From the NCBI RefSeq assembly GCF_020144925.1, contig NZ_NSLC01000010.1, forward strand, positions 90,482 to 154,481: a stretch of 64,000 bases of DNA, written 5' to 3'. Position 1 is the first letter of the stretch. Each line of letters starts with the position of its first letter. This stretch comes from Afifella sp. IM 167 (GTDB lineage Bacteria; Pseudomonadota; Alphaproteobacteria; Rhizobiales; Afifellaceae). A program made the translations under genes and the position numbers. This document shows positions 12,226-20,972 of this stretch, in pieces. The notes beneath the pieces were generated by a model. That model had not been told where the DNA came from. It worked only from the letters and a program-made list of their open reading frames with translations, and did no database searches.

Positions 12226-13134
12226 TCAGCCCTTGAGGACCTCGGTGAGCGTGTCGCCGAGCTTGGCGGGCGAGGGGGAGACGGTGATGCCGGCCGCTTC
12301 CATGGCCGCGATCTTGTCTTCCGCGCCGCCCTTGCCGCCGGAGATGACGGCGCCGGCATGGCCCATGGTGCGTCCCGGAGGCGCCGTGCGGCCGGCGATG
12401 AAGCCGACGGTCGGCTTCCAGCGGCCCTTCTTCTTCTCGTCGGCGAGGAACTGCGCCGCGTCCTCCTCGGCCGAACCGCCGATCTCGCCGATCATGATGA
12501 TCGATTCCGTCGCCTCGTCGGCGAGGAACATCTCCAGGACGTCGATGAACTCCGTGCCCTTCACCGGATCGCCGCCGATGCCGACGGCCGTCGTCTGGCC
12601 GAGCCCGGCATTCGTCGTCTGGAAGACCGCCTCGTAGGTGAGCGTGCCGGAGCGCGACAGGATGCCGACGGAGCCCTTCTTGAAGATCGAGCCCGGCATG
12701 ATGCCGATCTTGCACTCTTCCGGCGTCAGCACGCCCGGGCAGTTGGGGCCGATGAGGCGCGAGGACGACTTGTCGAGCTTGGCCTTCACCTTGACCATAT
12801 CGAGGACGGGAATGCCCTCGGTGATGCAGACGATGAGCGGGATCTCCGCGTCGATCGCTTCCTCGATGGCGGCCGCGGCGCCCGCCGGCGGCACGTAGAT
12901 GACGGAGGCGTTCGCGCCGGTCTTCTCCTTCGCCTCGGCGACGGAGGCGTAGATCGGCAGCTCGGCGAGGCCTTCGACCCCCGCCTCCCAGGTCGTGCCG
13001 CCCTTCTTCGGGTGGACGCCGGCGACCATGCGCGTGCCGTAATAAGCGAGCGCCTGCTCGGTATGGAAGGTGCCGGTCTTGCCGGTCAGGCCCTGGACGA
13101 TGACCTTGGTGTTCTTGTCGACGAGAATGGACAT
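12226..13134 (-). CDS. sucD: Succinyl-CoA synthetase alpha subunit
   Basis: Alpha subunit of the enzyme that converts succinyl-CoA to succinate with substrate-level phosphorylation. It has 302 residues. The CoA-binding Rossmann domain opens [24 protein letters not shown], the phosphohistidine region is in [17 protein letters not shown], and [20 protein letters not shown] is also typical. It lies 56 bases downstream of sucC on the same strand, giving the usual sucCD pair, between mdh and sucA. Confidence 0.97.
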   Translation of the reverse strand: MSILVDKNTKVIVQGLTGKTGTFHTEQALAYYGTRMVAGVHPKKGGTTWEAGVEGLAELPIYASVAEAKEKTGANASVIYVPPAGAAAAIEEAIDAEIPLIVCITEGIPVLDMVKVKAKLDKSSSRLIGPNCPGVLTPEECKIGIMPGSIFKKGSVGILSRSGTLTYEAVFQTTNAGLGQTTAVGIGGDPVKGTEFIDVLEMFLADEATESIIMIGEIGGSAEEDAAQFLADEKKKGRWKPTVGFIAGRTAPPGRTMGHAGAVISGGKGGAEDKIAAMEAAGITVSPSPAKLGDTLTEVLKG

Positions 13135-13190
13135 GAAGTTTCGACCCGTTTGTCTCTGGCGCGCCTTTAGGGCGCGTTCGCGCGACCGGC

Positions 13191-14384
13191 TTACTTGCCG
13201 ACCGCCGCGACGATCTTCTGCGCCGCATCGTCGAGATCGTCGGCGGCGATGACGTTGAGCCCGCTCTCGTTGATCACCTTCTTGCCGATCTCGACATTGG
13301 TGCCTTCGAGGCGGACGACGAGCGGCACCTTGAGGCCGACTTCCTTGACCGCTGCCACCACGCCTTCCGCGATCACGTCGCAGCGCATGATGCCGCCGAA
13401 GATGTTGATCAGGATGCCTTCGACGTTCGGATCCGAGGTGATGATCTTGAACGCCGCCGTCACCTTCTCCTTCGAGGCGCCGCCACCGACATCTAGGAAG
13501 TTCGCCGGCTCCGCGCCGTAGAGCTTGATGATGTCCATCGTCGCCATGGCAAGGCCCGCGCCGTTGACCATGCAGCCGATATTGCCGGTGAGCGCGACAT
13601 AGGAGAGGTCGTACTTGGAGGCTTCGATCTCCTTTTCGTCCTCTTCCGTGATGTCGCGCAGTTCCGCGATATCGGGATGGCGGAAGAGGGCGTTGTTGTC
13701 GAAGGAGACCTTGGCGTCGAGGACGCGGATATGCCCGTCCTTCATGACGATGAGCGGGTTGATCTCAAGGAGGCTCATGTCCTTGGCGAAGAAGGCCTCG
13801 TAGAGGACCTTGGCAAGCCCGGCCATTTCCTCGCGCGCCGCGCCTTCCAGCGCCAGCGCGTCGGCGAGCTTTGCCGTATCCGCCTCGGTGACTCCCGTCT
13901 CGGGGTCGATCGGCAGGGTGAGGATCTTGTCGGGCGTCTCCTCGGCGACGGTCTCGATATCCATGCCGCCTTCGGTGGAAACGACGAAGGCGACGCGCCC
14001 GGTGCTGCGGTCGACGAGCAGCGAGCAATAGAGCTCGCGGGCAATGTCCGCCCCGTCCTCGATATAGAGGCGGTTGACCACCTTGCCGGCCTTGCCCGTC
14101 TGCTTGGTGACGAGCGTGTGGCCGAGCATCTCCTTGGCGTTGGCGAGCACCTCCTCGGGGCTCTTGGCGAGGCGCACGCCGCCCTTGGCCCCTTCGCCGA
14201 GCTCCTTGAAGCGGCCCTTGCCGCGGCCGCCGGCATGGATCTGGCTTTTCACCACATAGAGCGGGCCGGGCAGCTTCGTTGCCGCAGCCTCCGCTTCGTC
14301 GGCCGAGGTGATCATCACCCCGGACGCGACCGGCGCGCCGAACTCTTTGAGGACCGCTTTCGCCTGATATTCATGGATGTTCAT
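13191..14384 (-). CDS. sucC: Succinyl-CoA synthetase beta subunit
   Basis: Nucleotide-binding beta subunit of succinyl-CoA synthetase, 397 residues, full length. It starts [19 protein letters not shown], the family N-terminus, with the ATP-grasp domain following ([18 protein letters not shown]) and the C-terminal ligase domain containing [17 protein letters not shown], which contacts SucD. It starts 19 bases after the stop of mdh, so the two are probably cotranscribed, and precedes sucD. Confidence 0.97.
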   Translation of the reverse strand: MNIHEYQAKAVLKEFGAPVASGVMITSADEAEAAATKLPGPLYVVKSQIHAGGRGKGRFKELGEGAKGGVRLAKSPEEVLANAKEMLGHTLVTKQTGKAGKVVNRLYIEDGADIARELYCSLLVDRSTGRVAFVVSTEGGMDIETVAEETPDKILTLPIDPETGVTEADTAKLADALALEGAAREEMAGLAKVLYEAFFAKDMSLLEINPLIVMKDGHIRVLDAKVSFDNNALFRHPDIAELRDITEEDEKEIEASKYDLSYVALTGNIGCMVNGAGLAMATMDIIKLYGAEPANFLDVGGGASKEKVTAAFKIITSDPNVEGILINIFGGIMRCDVIAEGVVAAVKEVGLKVPLVVRLEGTNVEIGKKVINESGLNVIAADDLDDAAQKIVAAVGK

Positions 14385-14403
14385 GCCGGCTGCCCCCTAT
14401 GGC

Positions 14404-15372
<969 letters not shown>

Positions 15373-15487
15373 CTACCTTCCGTTGCGATGGAAATGAGGA
15401 TGAAACATCCCTTGCGGGTGCGGCGGCGATAGCGCGAATGGGGGGCGGAGGCAAGCGGCTGGCGGGCGTTGCCGCCGGTTCGCCGGC

Positions 15488-16648
15488 TCAGTTCCCGGCC
15501 TTGGCCACGGCCGGCCGCTCCTCCCGCCGCGCCGCTTCCGGCCAGTCGTCGGAGCGCATCTCGGCAAGCCGCGAGGCGGTGCGCACGAACTCCATCGCCT
15601 CCGCGCCGCTCGTCCCGGAAAACAGCGCTTCCGGCTCCGCCTCGGCAGAGGCCATCAGGCGGATGCGCTTGTCGTAGAGCGTGTCGACGAGGTTGATGAA
15701 GCGCTTCGCCTCGTTGCGTCGCTCCGACCCCAGCACCGGGATGCCGGAGACGATGAAGGTATGGAAGCGCGAGGCGAGCTTCAGATAGTCGGCGCTGCCG
15801 AGCGGACGCTCGCAGAGCTCGGAGAAGGTGAAGCGAGCCACGCCCTCCGCCGCCTCCGGCACCTCGATCTGGCGCCCGCGCAGCGCGATCTCCTGACGTT
15901 CGCCCTTTTCCCGGCCCGTCAGGCGCACGAAATGGGCCGCCAGCACTTCCTCTGCCTTCGGGCCGGGAGGGACCACATAGAGCGGATGCGTGCGCTCACG
16001 ATCCTGGCGGAAATCGCGCGCCGCATCGAGATGGAAGATTTCGGCGTTTTCCTTGATGAGATCGATGAACGGCAGGAAGAGCGCCCGGTTCAGTCCGCCG
16101 GCATAGAGTTCGTCCGGCGCGACGTTCGAGGTGGCGACCAGCGTCAGTCCCGAAGCGAAGAGCTTTTCAAACAGGCGCCCGAGGATCATCGCATCGGCGA
16201 TATCGGTCACGGCGAATTCGTCGAAGCACAGGAGACGCGTCTCCTGCGCGATCTCTTCGGCCACCGGCTTGATCGGGTCGTCGCCGTCGACTTCGCCGGC
16301 CTTCAGCCGCTTGCGGAAGAGGGCGATCCGCTCCTGCACGTCCTGCATGAAATCGTTGAAATGCGCTCGGCGCTTGCGCGCGTTCGGCGCCAGCTCGAAG
16401 AAGATGTCCATGAGCATCGTCTTGCCGCGCCCGACCGGGCCGTGGATGTAAAGGCCGGGAACGGTCTGGGGCGCGCCGGAGCGCGAGAAGAGCCAGCCGA
16501 GCGAGGAGCGCTTCGAGCGGGTGCGCGCCTCGCAAAGCGCCGTGAGCAGCGCATCCAGGCGCTCTGCGAGCTCTTTTTGACCGGGATCGGCGGTGATGCC
16601 GCCCTCTGCGGCAAGTTCGCCATAGCGGCGCGAAACGGGATTCTTCAT
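15488..16648 (-). CDS. zapE: Cell division protein ZapE (AFG1-family ATPase)
   Basis: AFG1/ZapE-type AAA-like ATPase, 386 residues. In E. coli ZapE binds FtsZ under stress; homologues in mitochondria take part in protein quality control. The start at 16648 (MKNPVSRRYGELAAEGGI) is the family's normal N-terminus; the longer open frame upstream overlaps the next gene in another frame. Walker A is GPVGRGKTMLMDIF (residues 70-83), Walker B is LLCFDEFAVTDIADAMIL, and the family motif VATSNVAPDELYAGGLNR is present. It lies 118 bases upstream of mdh, a pairing common in alphaproteobacteria. Confidence 0.93.
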   Translation of the reverse strand: MKNPVSRRYGELAAEGGITADPGQKELAERLDALLTALCEARTRSKRSSLGWLFSRSGAPQTVPGLYIHGPVGRGKTMLMDIFFELAPNARKRRAHFNDFMQDVQERIALFRKRLKAGEVDGDDPIKPVAEEIAQETRLLCFDEFAVTDIADAMILGRLFEKLFASGLTLVATSNVAPDELYAGGLNRALFLPFIDLIKENAEIFHLDAARDFRQDRERTHPLYVVPPGPKAEEVLAAHFVRLTGREKGERQEIALRGRQIEVPEAAEGVARFTFSELCERPLGSADYLKLASRFHTFIVSGIPVLGSERRNEAKRFINLVDTLYDKRIRLMASAEAEPEALFSGTSGAEAMEFVRTASRLAEMRSDDWPEAARREERPAVAKAGN

Positions 16649-16709
16649 CGGGCGAGCGGCCCGCTTGTCGGGGTCGCAGCGCTGAAGTGCCCCTCGCTTC
16701 CCCGAAGTA

Positions 16710-17066
16710 TCAGGCGCGCGGTTCCAGCTTGCTGGTATCGACCGGCACCTCTTCCCAGTCCTGGCCCGCTGCGACGATGCAGGTGGAGCCGGAGGTCTTG
16801 GTGACGACGATGGTCCAGGTGCCGCGCTCGGAGACGAAGAGCTGCATGATGCGCTCCCCGCGCACGATGCCGAGCGCCTTCGGCAATTCCTTGTATTCCT
16901 GGGCGAGGATCTCGACCATCTTCCCGTGCTCGGCGCATTGGGGCACCGAAAGGCGGGTGCTGGCAGCCTCCGCGCTGCCGCAAAAGGCGAGGGATGCGGC
17001 CATGACGGCCACAGCTCCAAGCCCGGTGAGAAGGCTTCCGACATGCTGGTCGGTTGGCTGACTCAT
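16710..17066 (-). CDS. Small exported hypothetical protein
   Basis: Protein of about 118 residues. The start at 17066 (MSQPTDQHVGSLL) has GGAGGGG seven bases ahead; an in-frame ATG at 17090 is possible. A hydrophobic signal segment (LLTGLGAVAVMAASLAF) ends near ASAEA-like sequence (GSAEAAST). The mature part has two cysteines (VPQCAEH and GSTCIVAAG) and an alternating beta pattern (RIMQLFVSERGTWTIVVT), so it looks like a small disulfide-bonded periplasmic domain. I know it only as a conserved Rhizobiales protein of unknown function. It lies 61 bases upstream of zapE. Confidence 0.75.
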   Translation of the reverse strand: MSQPTDQHVGSLLTGLGAVAVMAASLAFCGSAEAASTRLSVPQCAEHGKMVEILAQEYKELPKALGIVRGERIMQLFVSERGTWTIVVTKTSGSTCIVAAGQDWEEVPVDTSKLEPRA

Positions 17067-17237
17067 CTTCCCCTCCATGCGCTGGCGCATGCCCGGCGAT
17101 GACCACCCGACAGGCCGTCATCGGATTGCAATGAAGGGTAAGAGATTTGCGCAAGTTATTGAACTAGAACGAAGGTCGGCCGAAAAGGAAAGCCGGCTAT
17201 GGCACATTTGTGCAACACGCGATGGCGCCAAATCAGG

Positions 17238-17834
17238 CTAGCGCGTGACCGAAATTGCGGCACCACTTTCCGTTTGCCCGTTAAACTGCGTCTTCGAGCT
17301 TGAATAAAGTCGCGCCACTGTCGAGCCCGACTGGTCGAGAAGGCTGACCTGATTGCCGGTCAGATTCCACGCCGAGACGTTCTGCAGGGCAGCGGAGCCG
17401 CAGCCGCGCGTCGAGGCGCGATAGCCGCCCGACCAGGAAGTGAGCGACATGAAGAGCTGGCAGCGGTCGTTGCCGGAGGCGACGGTCCAGCCGCCGAGAA
17501 GGTCGGTCCGCCCGATCGACTCGCCGCCGGAAGGCGGAGGCGCCGACGCGACCTGCGTATCGCCGCCGATGGGCGAGGTGCCTGGCGCGCCGGGGCTCGT
17601 CGAATAGGGACCCTGGTTTCCCGCCATCGTCGGGTCGGCGGGAAGGCCGCCGGGAGGCGGCAGGTCGCTCTGCGTGACCGTACCGACGGGCGCGGAAGGC
17701 AGGGGTTGAGGCGGCGGCGTGTAGCGCGGCTCGCTATTGCCGAAATAGGCGGACTGGCAGGCCGACAGGCCGCCGGCCAGGAGAAGGGCGGTAAGAAAGG
17801 CGCGCCCGGGGAGAGGGCGCGGGGCGCTCGGCAT
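17238..17834 (-). CDS. omp19: Omp19-type lipoprotein with protease inhibitor (Inh) domain
   Basis: Outer-membrane lipoprotein of about 198 residues, the homologue of Brucella Omp19. The lipobox is LSAC after a signal peptide (FLTALLLAGGLSAC); then a Pro-rich linker (PPPQPLPSAPVGTV) and a C-terminal beta-barrel like the alkaline protease inhibitor family (LLGGWTVASGNDRCQLFM, ending FNGQTESGAAISVTR). The end pattern VARLYSSSKTQFNGQT matches Omp19 closely. Brucella Omp19 inhibits host proteases; in a free-living cell it may protect the envelope. The Cys pair (DRCQ and TRGCGS) fits the inhibitor fold's disulfide. The gene is divergent from the acyltransferase gene. Confidence 0.88.
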   Translation of the reverse strand: MPSAPRPLPGRAFLTALLLAGGLSACQSAYFGNSEPRYTPPPQPLPSAPVGTVTQSDLPPPGGLPADPTMAGNQGPYSTSPGAPGTSPIGGDTQVASAPPPSGGESIGRTDLLGGWTVASGNDRCQLFMSLTSWSGGYRASTRGCGSAALQNVSAWNLTGNQVSLLDQSGSTVARLYSSSKTQFNGQTESGAAISVTR

Positions 17835-17948
17835 AACGTGTCCCTCGTGTGAGCTTGCAACACGGACCGGGCCAATTGTCCCGGATCGGAGGTTCGACTT
17901 GACCCGACTTCTGGCACGTCCTAGGCGGTTTGTCACGAAGGGCGGCGC

Positions 17949-18866
17949 ATGGCGGTATCTGAACTGAGCTGGATGCAGAGGGCGCGCCAGCGCGCGCTGA
18001 GATCGGCTGTTCGCCAGCGTCGCGGACACATCGTCGACCAGCTCATCGCCGAGCGCGGGATCAAGCTCGTCGCCAATCCTTTCTGGCCCCTCTACAAGCC
18101 CTTCCTCTACCGCATTCTGCGCTATCGCGAGGCGGTCGAGATGGCCGATAGGCTGGGCGCCCTCTCCGGCGTCGACGGGATGGACTATATCAGTGACCTC
18201 CTTTCGCTGAACCTTCAGATCAGCGGCGCCGAACGCATCCCCCGCGAGGGCGGCTTCATCATCGCGGCGAACCACCCGACCGGCATCGCCGATGGCGTCG
18301 CCGTCTACCAGGCGCTGAAGCCCGTGCGCGGCGACGTCTCCATCTTCACCAACCGCGACGCCGTGCGCATCAACGAGCGACTCGTCGAATACCTGATCCC
18401 GGTCGAGTGGCGCGTGGAACACCGCAGCCTCACCAAGACGCGCGAGACGCTGCGTCTTTCCTCGCGCGCCTTCGCCGATCGGCGCGCGATCGTCCTCTTT
18501 CCCGCCGGCCGCATCGCCTATTGGCGCAACCGCAGGCTCAACGAACGCCCGTGGCAGACATCGGCCGTCTCGCTGGCGCAGAAGCACAAGGTTCCGGTGC
18601 TTCCCTGCCGCGTCACGGCGCGCAACTCCTGGCTCTTCTATCTCTTCGGCAACCAGGGGCTGACGGAGCTGCGGGACATGACCGTCTTCCACGAACTTCT
18701 CAACAAGCGCGGCAAGACCTTCAAGATCGAGTTCGGCCCTCTTATCTCTCACGAGGAGTTGCAGGGTAACGCGGCCCAGCTGACGGAAAGCCTGCAGCGC
18801 TACTGCGTCCAGACGCTTGCAGACGATCCCGATATCCCGTTTACGGCAGGAGCCGAGGCAACATGA
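17949..18866 (+). CDS. Glycerol acyltransferase-family protein (PlsC-like)
   Basis: 305-residue PlsC-like acyltransferase. The catalytic block is IIAANHPTGIADGVAVYQAL, where the His and Asp are separated by five residues rather than the four of PlsC itself, a spacing seen in several bacterial lysophospholipid and ornithine-lipid acyltransferases. A second block (LFPAGRIAYWRNRRL) matches the glycerol-phosphate-binding FPEG motif with A for E. No membrane helix is obvious. The acceptor is unknown. Its stop overlaps the start of the rhodanese gene (ATGA), so the two are translationally coupled. Confidence 0.8.
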   Translation: MAVSELSWMQRARQRALRSAVRQRRGHIVDQLIAERGIKLVANPFWPLYKPFLYRILRYREAVEMADRLGALSGVDGMDYISDLLSLNLQISGAERIPREGGFIIAANHPTGIADGVAVYQALKPVRGDVSIFTNRDAVRINERLVEYLIPVEWRVEHRSLTKTRETLRLSSRAFADRRAIVLFPAGRIAYWRNRRLNERPWQTSAVSLAQKHKVPVLPCRVTARNSWLFYLFGNQGLTELRDMTVFHELLNKRGKTFKIEFGPLISHEELQGNAAQLTESLQRYCVQTLADDPDIPFTAGAEAT

Positions 18867-19243
18867 GCACCACCGAGAACATCAACGGCATTCCCTTCGA
18901 TCTCTTGTCCCCGCAGGAGGTGCGCAAGGCACTCGACGCGCATGAGATTGTCCTCATCGACGTCCGCACACCCGCCGAATTCGCCTTCGAGCGCATCCCC
19001 GGGGCCCTGCTCGCGCCCATGTCGGAGCTCGACGTGATCAGCCTGCCCGATCAGACGGGCAAGCGCGTCGTCTTCCATTGCGGGACGGGCAAACGATCGG
19101 AGGCGGCCAGCCGCCAGGCCGTCGCGGCCGGCTTCGACAAGGTCGCCCATATGGTCGGCGGCCTTTCGGCCTGGAAACAGGCGAACCTGCCGCTGATCAC
19201 CACCGACTTCTCCTCCGGCCAGCCCAAGCGCGTCGGCCAGTAG
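18863..19243 (+). CDS. Rhodanese-like sulfurtransferase domain protein
   Basis: Single rhodanese domain, 126 residues, cytoplasmic. The active-site loop is FHCGTGKRSEAA with the persulfide-carrying Cys; VLIDVRTPAEFAFERIPGAL is the CH2A-type N-terminal signature. Single-domain rhodaneses deliver sulfane sulfur or act in redox control; the acceptor is unknown. The four-base overlap with the acyltransferase gene points to coupled translation, although no functional link is evident. A msrB gene follows about 130 bases later. Confidence 0.9.
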   Translation: MSTTENINGIPFDLLSPQEVRKALDAHEIVLIDVRTPAEFAFERIPGALLAPMSELDVISLPDQTGKRVVFHCGTGKRSEAASRQAVAAGFDKVAHMVGGLSAWKQANLPLITTDFSSGQPKRVGQ

Positions 19244-19332
19244 GGCAATCCGAGCCCGCGCCGCTGCGGCCGCGCCGCCATCACCATGCGTCACGAGAGG
19301 GTGAGAGGCCTTTTTTGGCCTTTCACCGCGCC

Positions 19333-19359
19333 CCACCTTGAGGGAAGCTCGCAAGGTGG
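19333..19359 (+). promoter_or_regulatory. Hairpin covering the msrB ribosome binding site
   Basis: An 8-bp stem (CCACCTTG / CAAGGTGG, 11-base loop) overlaps the purine-rich SD (AGGTGGAGG) of msrB, 13 bases before its ATG. Such a stem would hide the SD and could act as a translation switch. This is a structural inference only. Confidence 0.35.
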
Positions 19360-19371
19360 AGGAATTTGGAA

Positions 19372-19896
<525 letters not shown>

Positions 19897-19996
19897 TCGA
19901 CCAACGCCTCAGTCGTGCGACTGACTTTCCCGGAATTCCGCGATACTTGCGGGCGCTCCCAGTCGGGCGCCTGAGAGCAAGGCCGACATCATCGCC

Positions 19997-20389
19997 TTAC
20001 TCCGGGCGATGACAAACGGCCTCGATGTTGTTGCCGTCCGGATCGAGGACGAACGCGCCGTAATAGTTCGGATGATAGTGGGGACGGATCCCCGGAGCGC
20101 CATTGTCACGGCCCCCGGCCGCCATGGCCGCATCGTAAAAGGCGTCGACCGCCCTTCTGTCGGCCGCGGCGAAGGCGACGTGAAGATGCCCGCTCGCACT
20201 CGCGCCCGGCACCGGACTCACCCAGAAGAACGGCTTTCCGGCCCTGCCGTAGCCGACCCCTTCGTAGCTGCCGCTTTCTTCTTTCGTCACCTCCATCACC
20301 ACCTCCATGCCGAGGGCGGCGAGGGCCTTGTCATAGAAGGCGCGCGAACGGCCATAGTCCGACGCCGAAAAGCCGATGTGATCGATCAT
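19997..20389 (-). CDS. VOC-family (glyoxalase/bleomycin resistance) protein
   Basis: 130-residue vicinal-oxygen-chelate protein. The start at 20389 (MIDHIGFSASDYGRSRAFYD) is the canonical beginning of the fold; the longer upstream frame is not homologous. Two beta-alpha-beta modules are visible. The second module has HLHVAFAAADRRAV and ends with the typical ALDPDGNNIEAVCH-like stretch (FVLDPDGNNIEAV). Metal ligands are likely H4, H71-type His and the Glu in NIEAV. The substrate is unknown. It converges on msrB. Confidence 0.85.
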   Translation of the reverse strand: MIDHIGFSASDYGRSRAFYDKALAALGMEVVMEVTKEESGSYEGVGYGRAGKPFFWVSPVPGASASGHLHVAFAAADRRAVDAFYDAAMAAGGRDNGAPGIRPHYHPNYYGAFVLDPDGNNIEAVCHRPE

Positions 20390-20972
20390 GCGAGAGCCTC
20401 CAGATGCCATTTTCAACCTCGCCGCGGCCGCGTTGCCCGCCAGCATCGGGCGTCCGGCCAGGCGCGCCGGCGGATCTTCTCTAGCACTGAAAAAGTAGGA
20501 GCGGTTGCGACGAAAATCCCGCGGCAAGCCCGGCCTTCCGCGGCTTTGCGAATCACTTAGCCGGCGCGTCCCGGCCTGTTCCGAGCCCCATGCACACCGC
20601 CACATGGCCGGTTTTCGGCCGTCCCCGCGAACTTTCTTTGACCGCATCAGAGACACGATAGTCGGGTGCGCCCGTCTGACCTTTTGACCCGCGAACGCTT
20701 GGGGGCATAGAATGACCCATTTCCGCCGCCTTCCTTTTGTCTACTGGCGCGGATGGGGCGACTCTGAGTGCCGCAGATGGATGTCAGTATAATTAGGATT
20801 TCTACTTAGTATTAAGCCTTTTTTAACGGTCATTACCTTATCGTTAACCACGTGTGGGTAGAGTCAATAGAGTAGGAACGGGTGTCCCCAGGATTCTTGA
20901 CAAGCAAGAACGCCGGGTGTCTGAGACGAGCACTGTGAACGCTTGCCGGCGCCTTCAAGAAGGATGACTCAA
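20390..20972 (+). other. 583-base intergenic region with an AT-rich core
   Basis: No credible gene is seen here. It separates the divergent VOC gene and the Trp-motif repeat gene. The part from about 20780 to 20875 is clearly AT-richer than the rest of the window and contains the TTAA boxes described separately. A TTGACA-like hexamer at 20897-20902 may be a -35 element but has no good -10 partner. Small open frames in this region are not supported. Confidence 0.6.
20812..20826 (+). promoter_or_regulatory. CtrA-type box TTAA-N7-TTAA
   Basis: A perfect TTAA-N7-TTAA (spacer GCCTTTT), the binding consensus of the alphaproteobacterial cell-cycle regulator CtrA. A further TTAA lies at 20844-20847, and TTAACG / CGTTAA form an inverted repeat at 20823-20847. 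It is about 150 bases before the start of the Trp-motif repeat gene. TTAA pairs are rare in this GC-rich DNA, which supports but does not prove a real site. Confidence 0.5.

Noticed and set aside
20505..20687. Small plus-strand frame in the large intergenic region before the scaffold gene
   Set aside because: No ribosome binding site, no conserved motif, and Arg/Pro-rich composition typical of random GC-rich frames.
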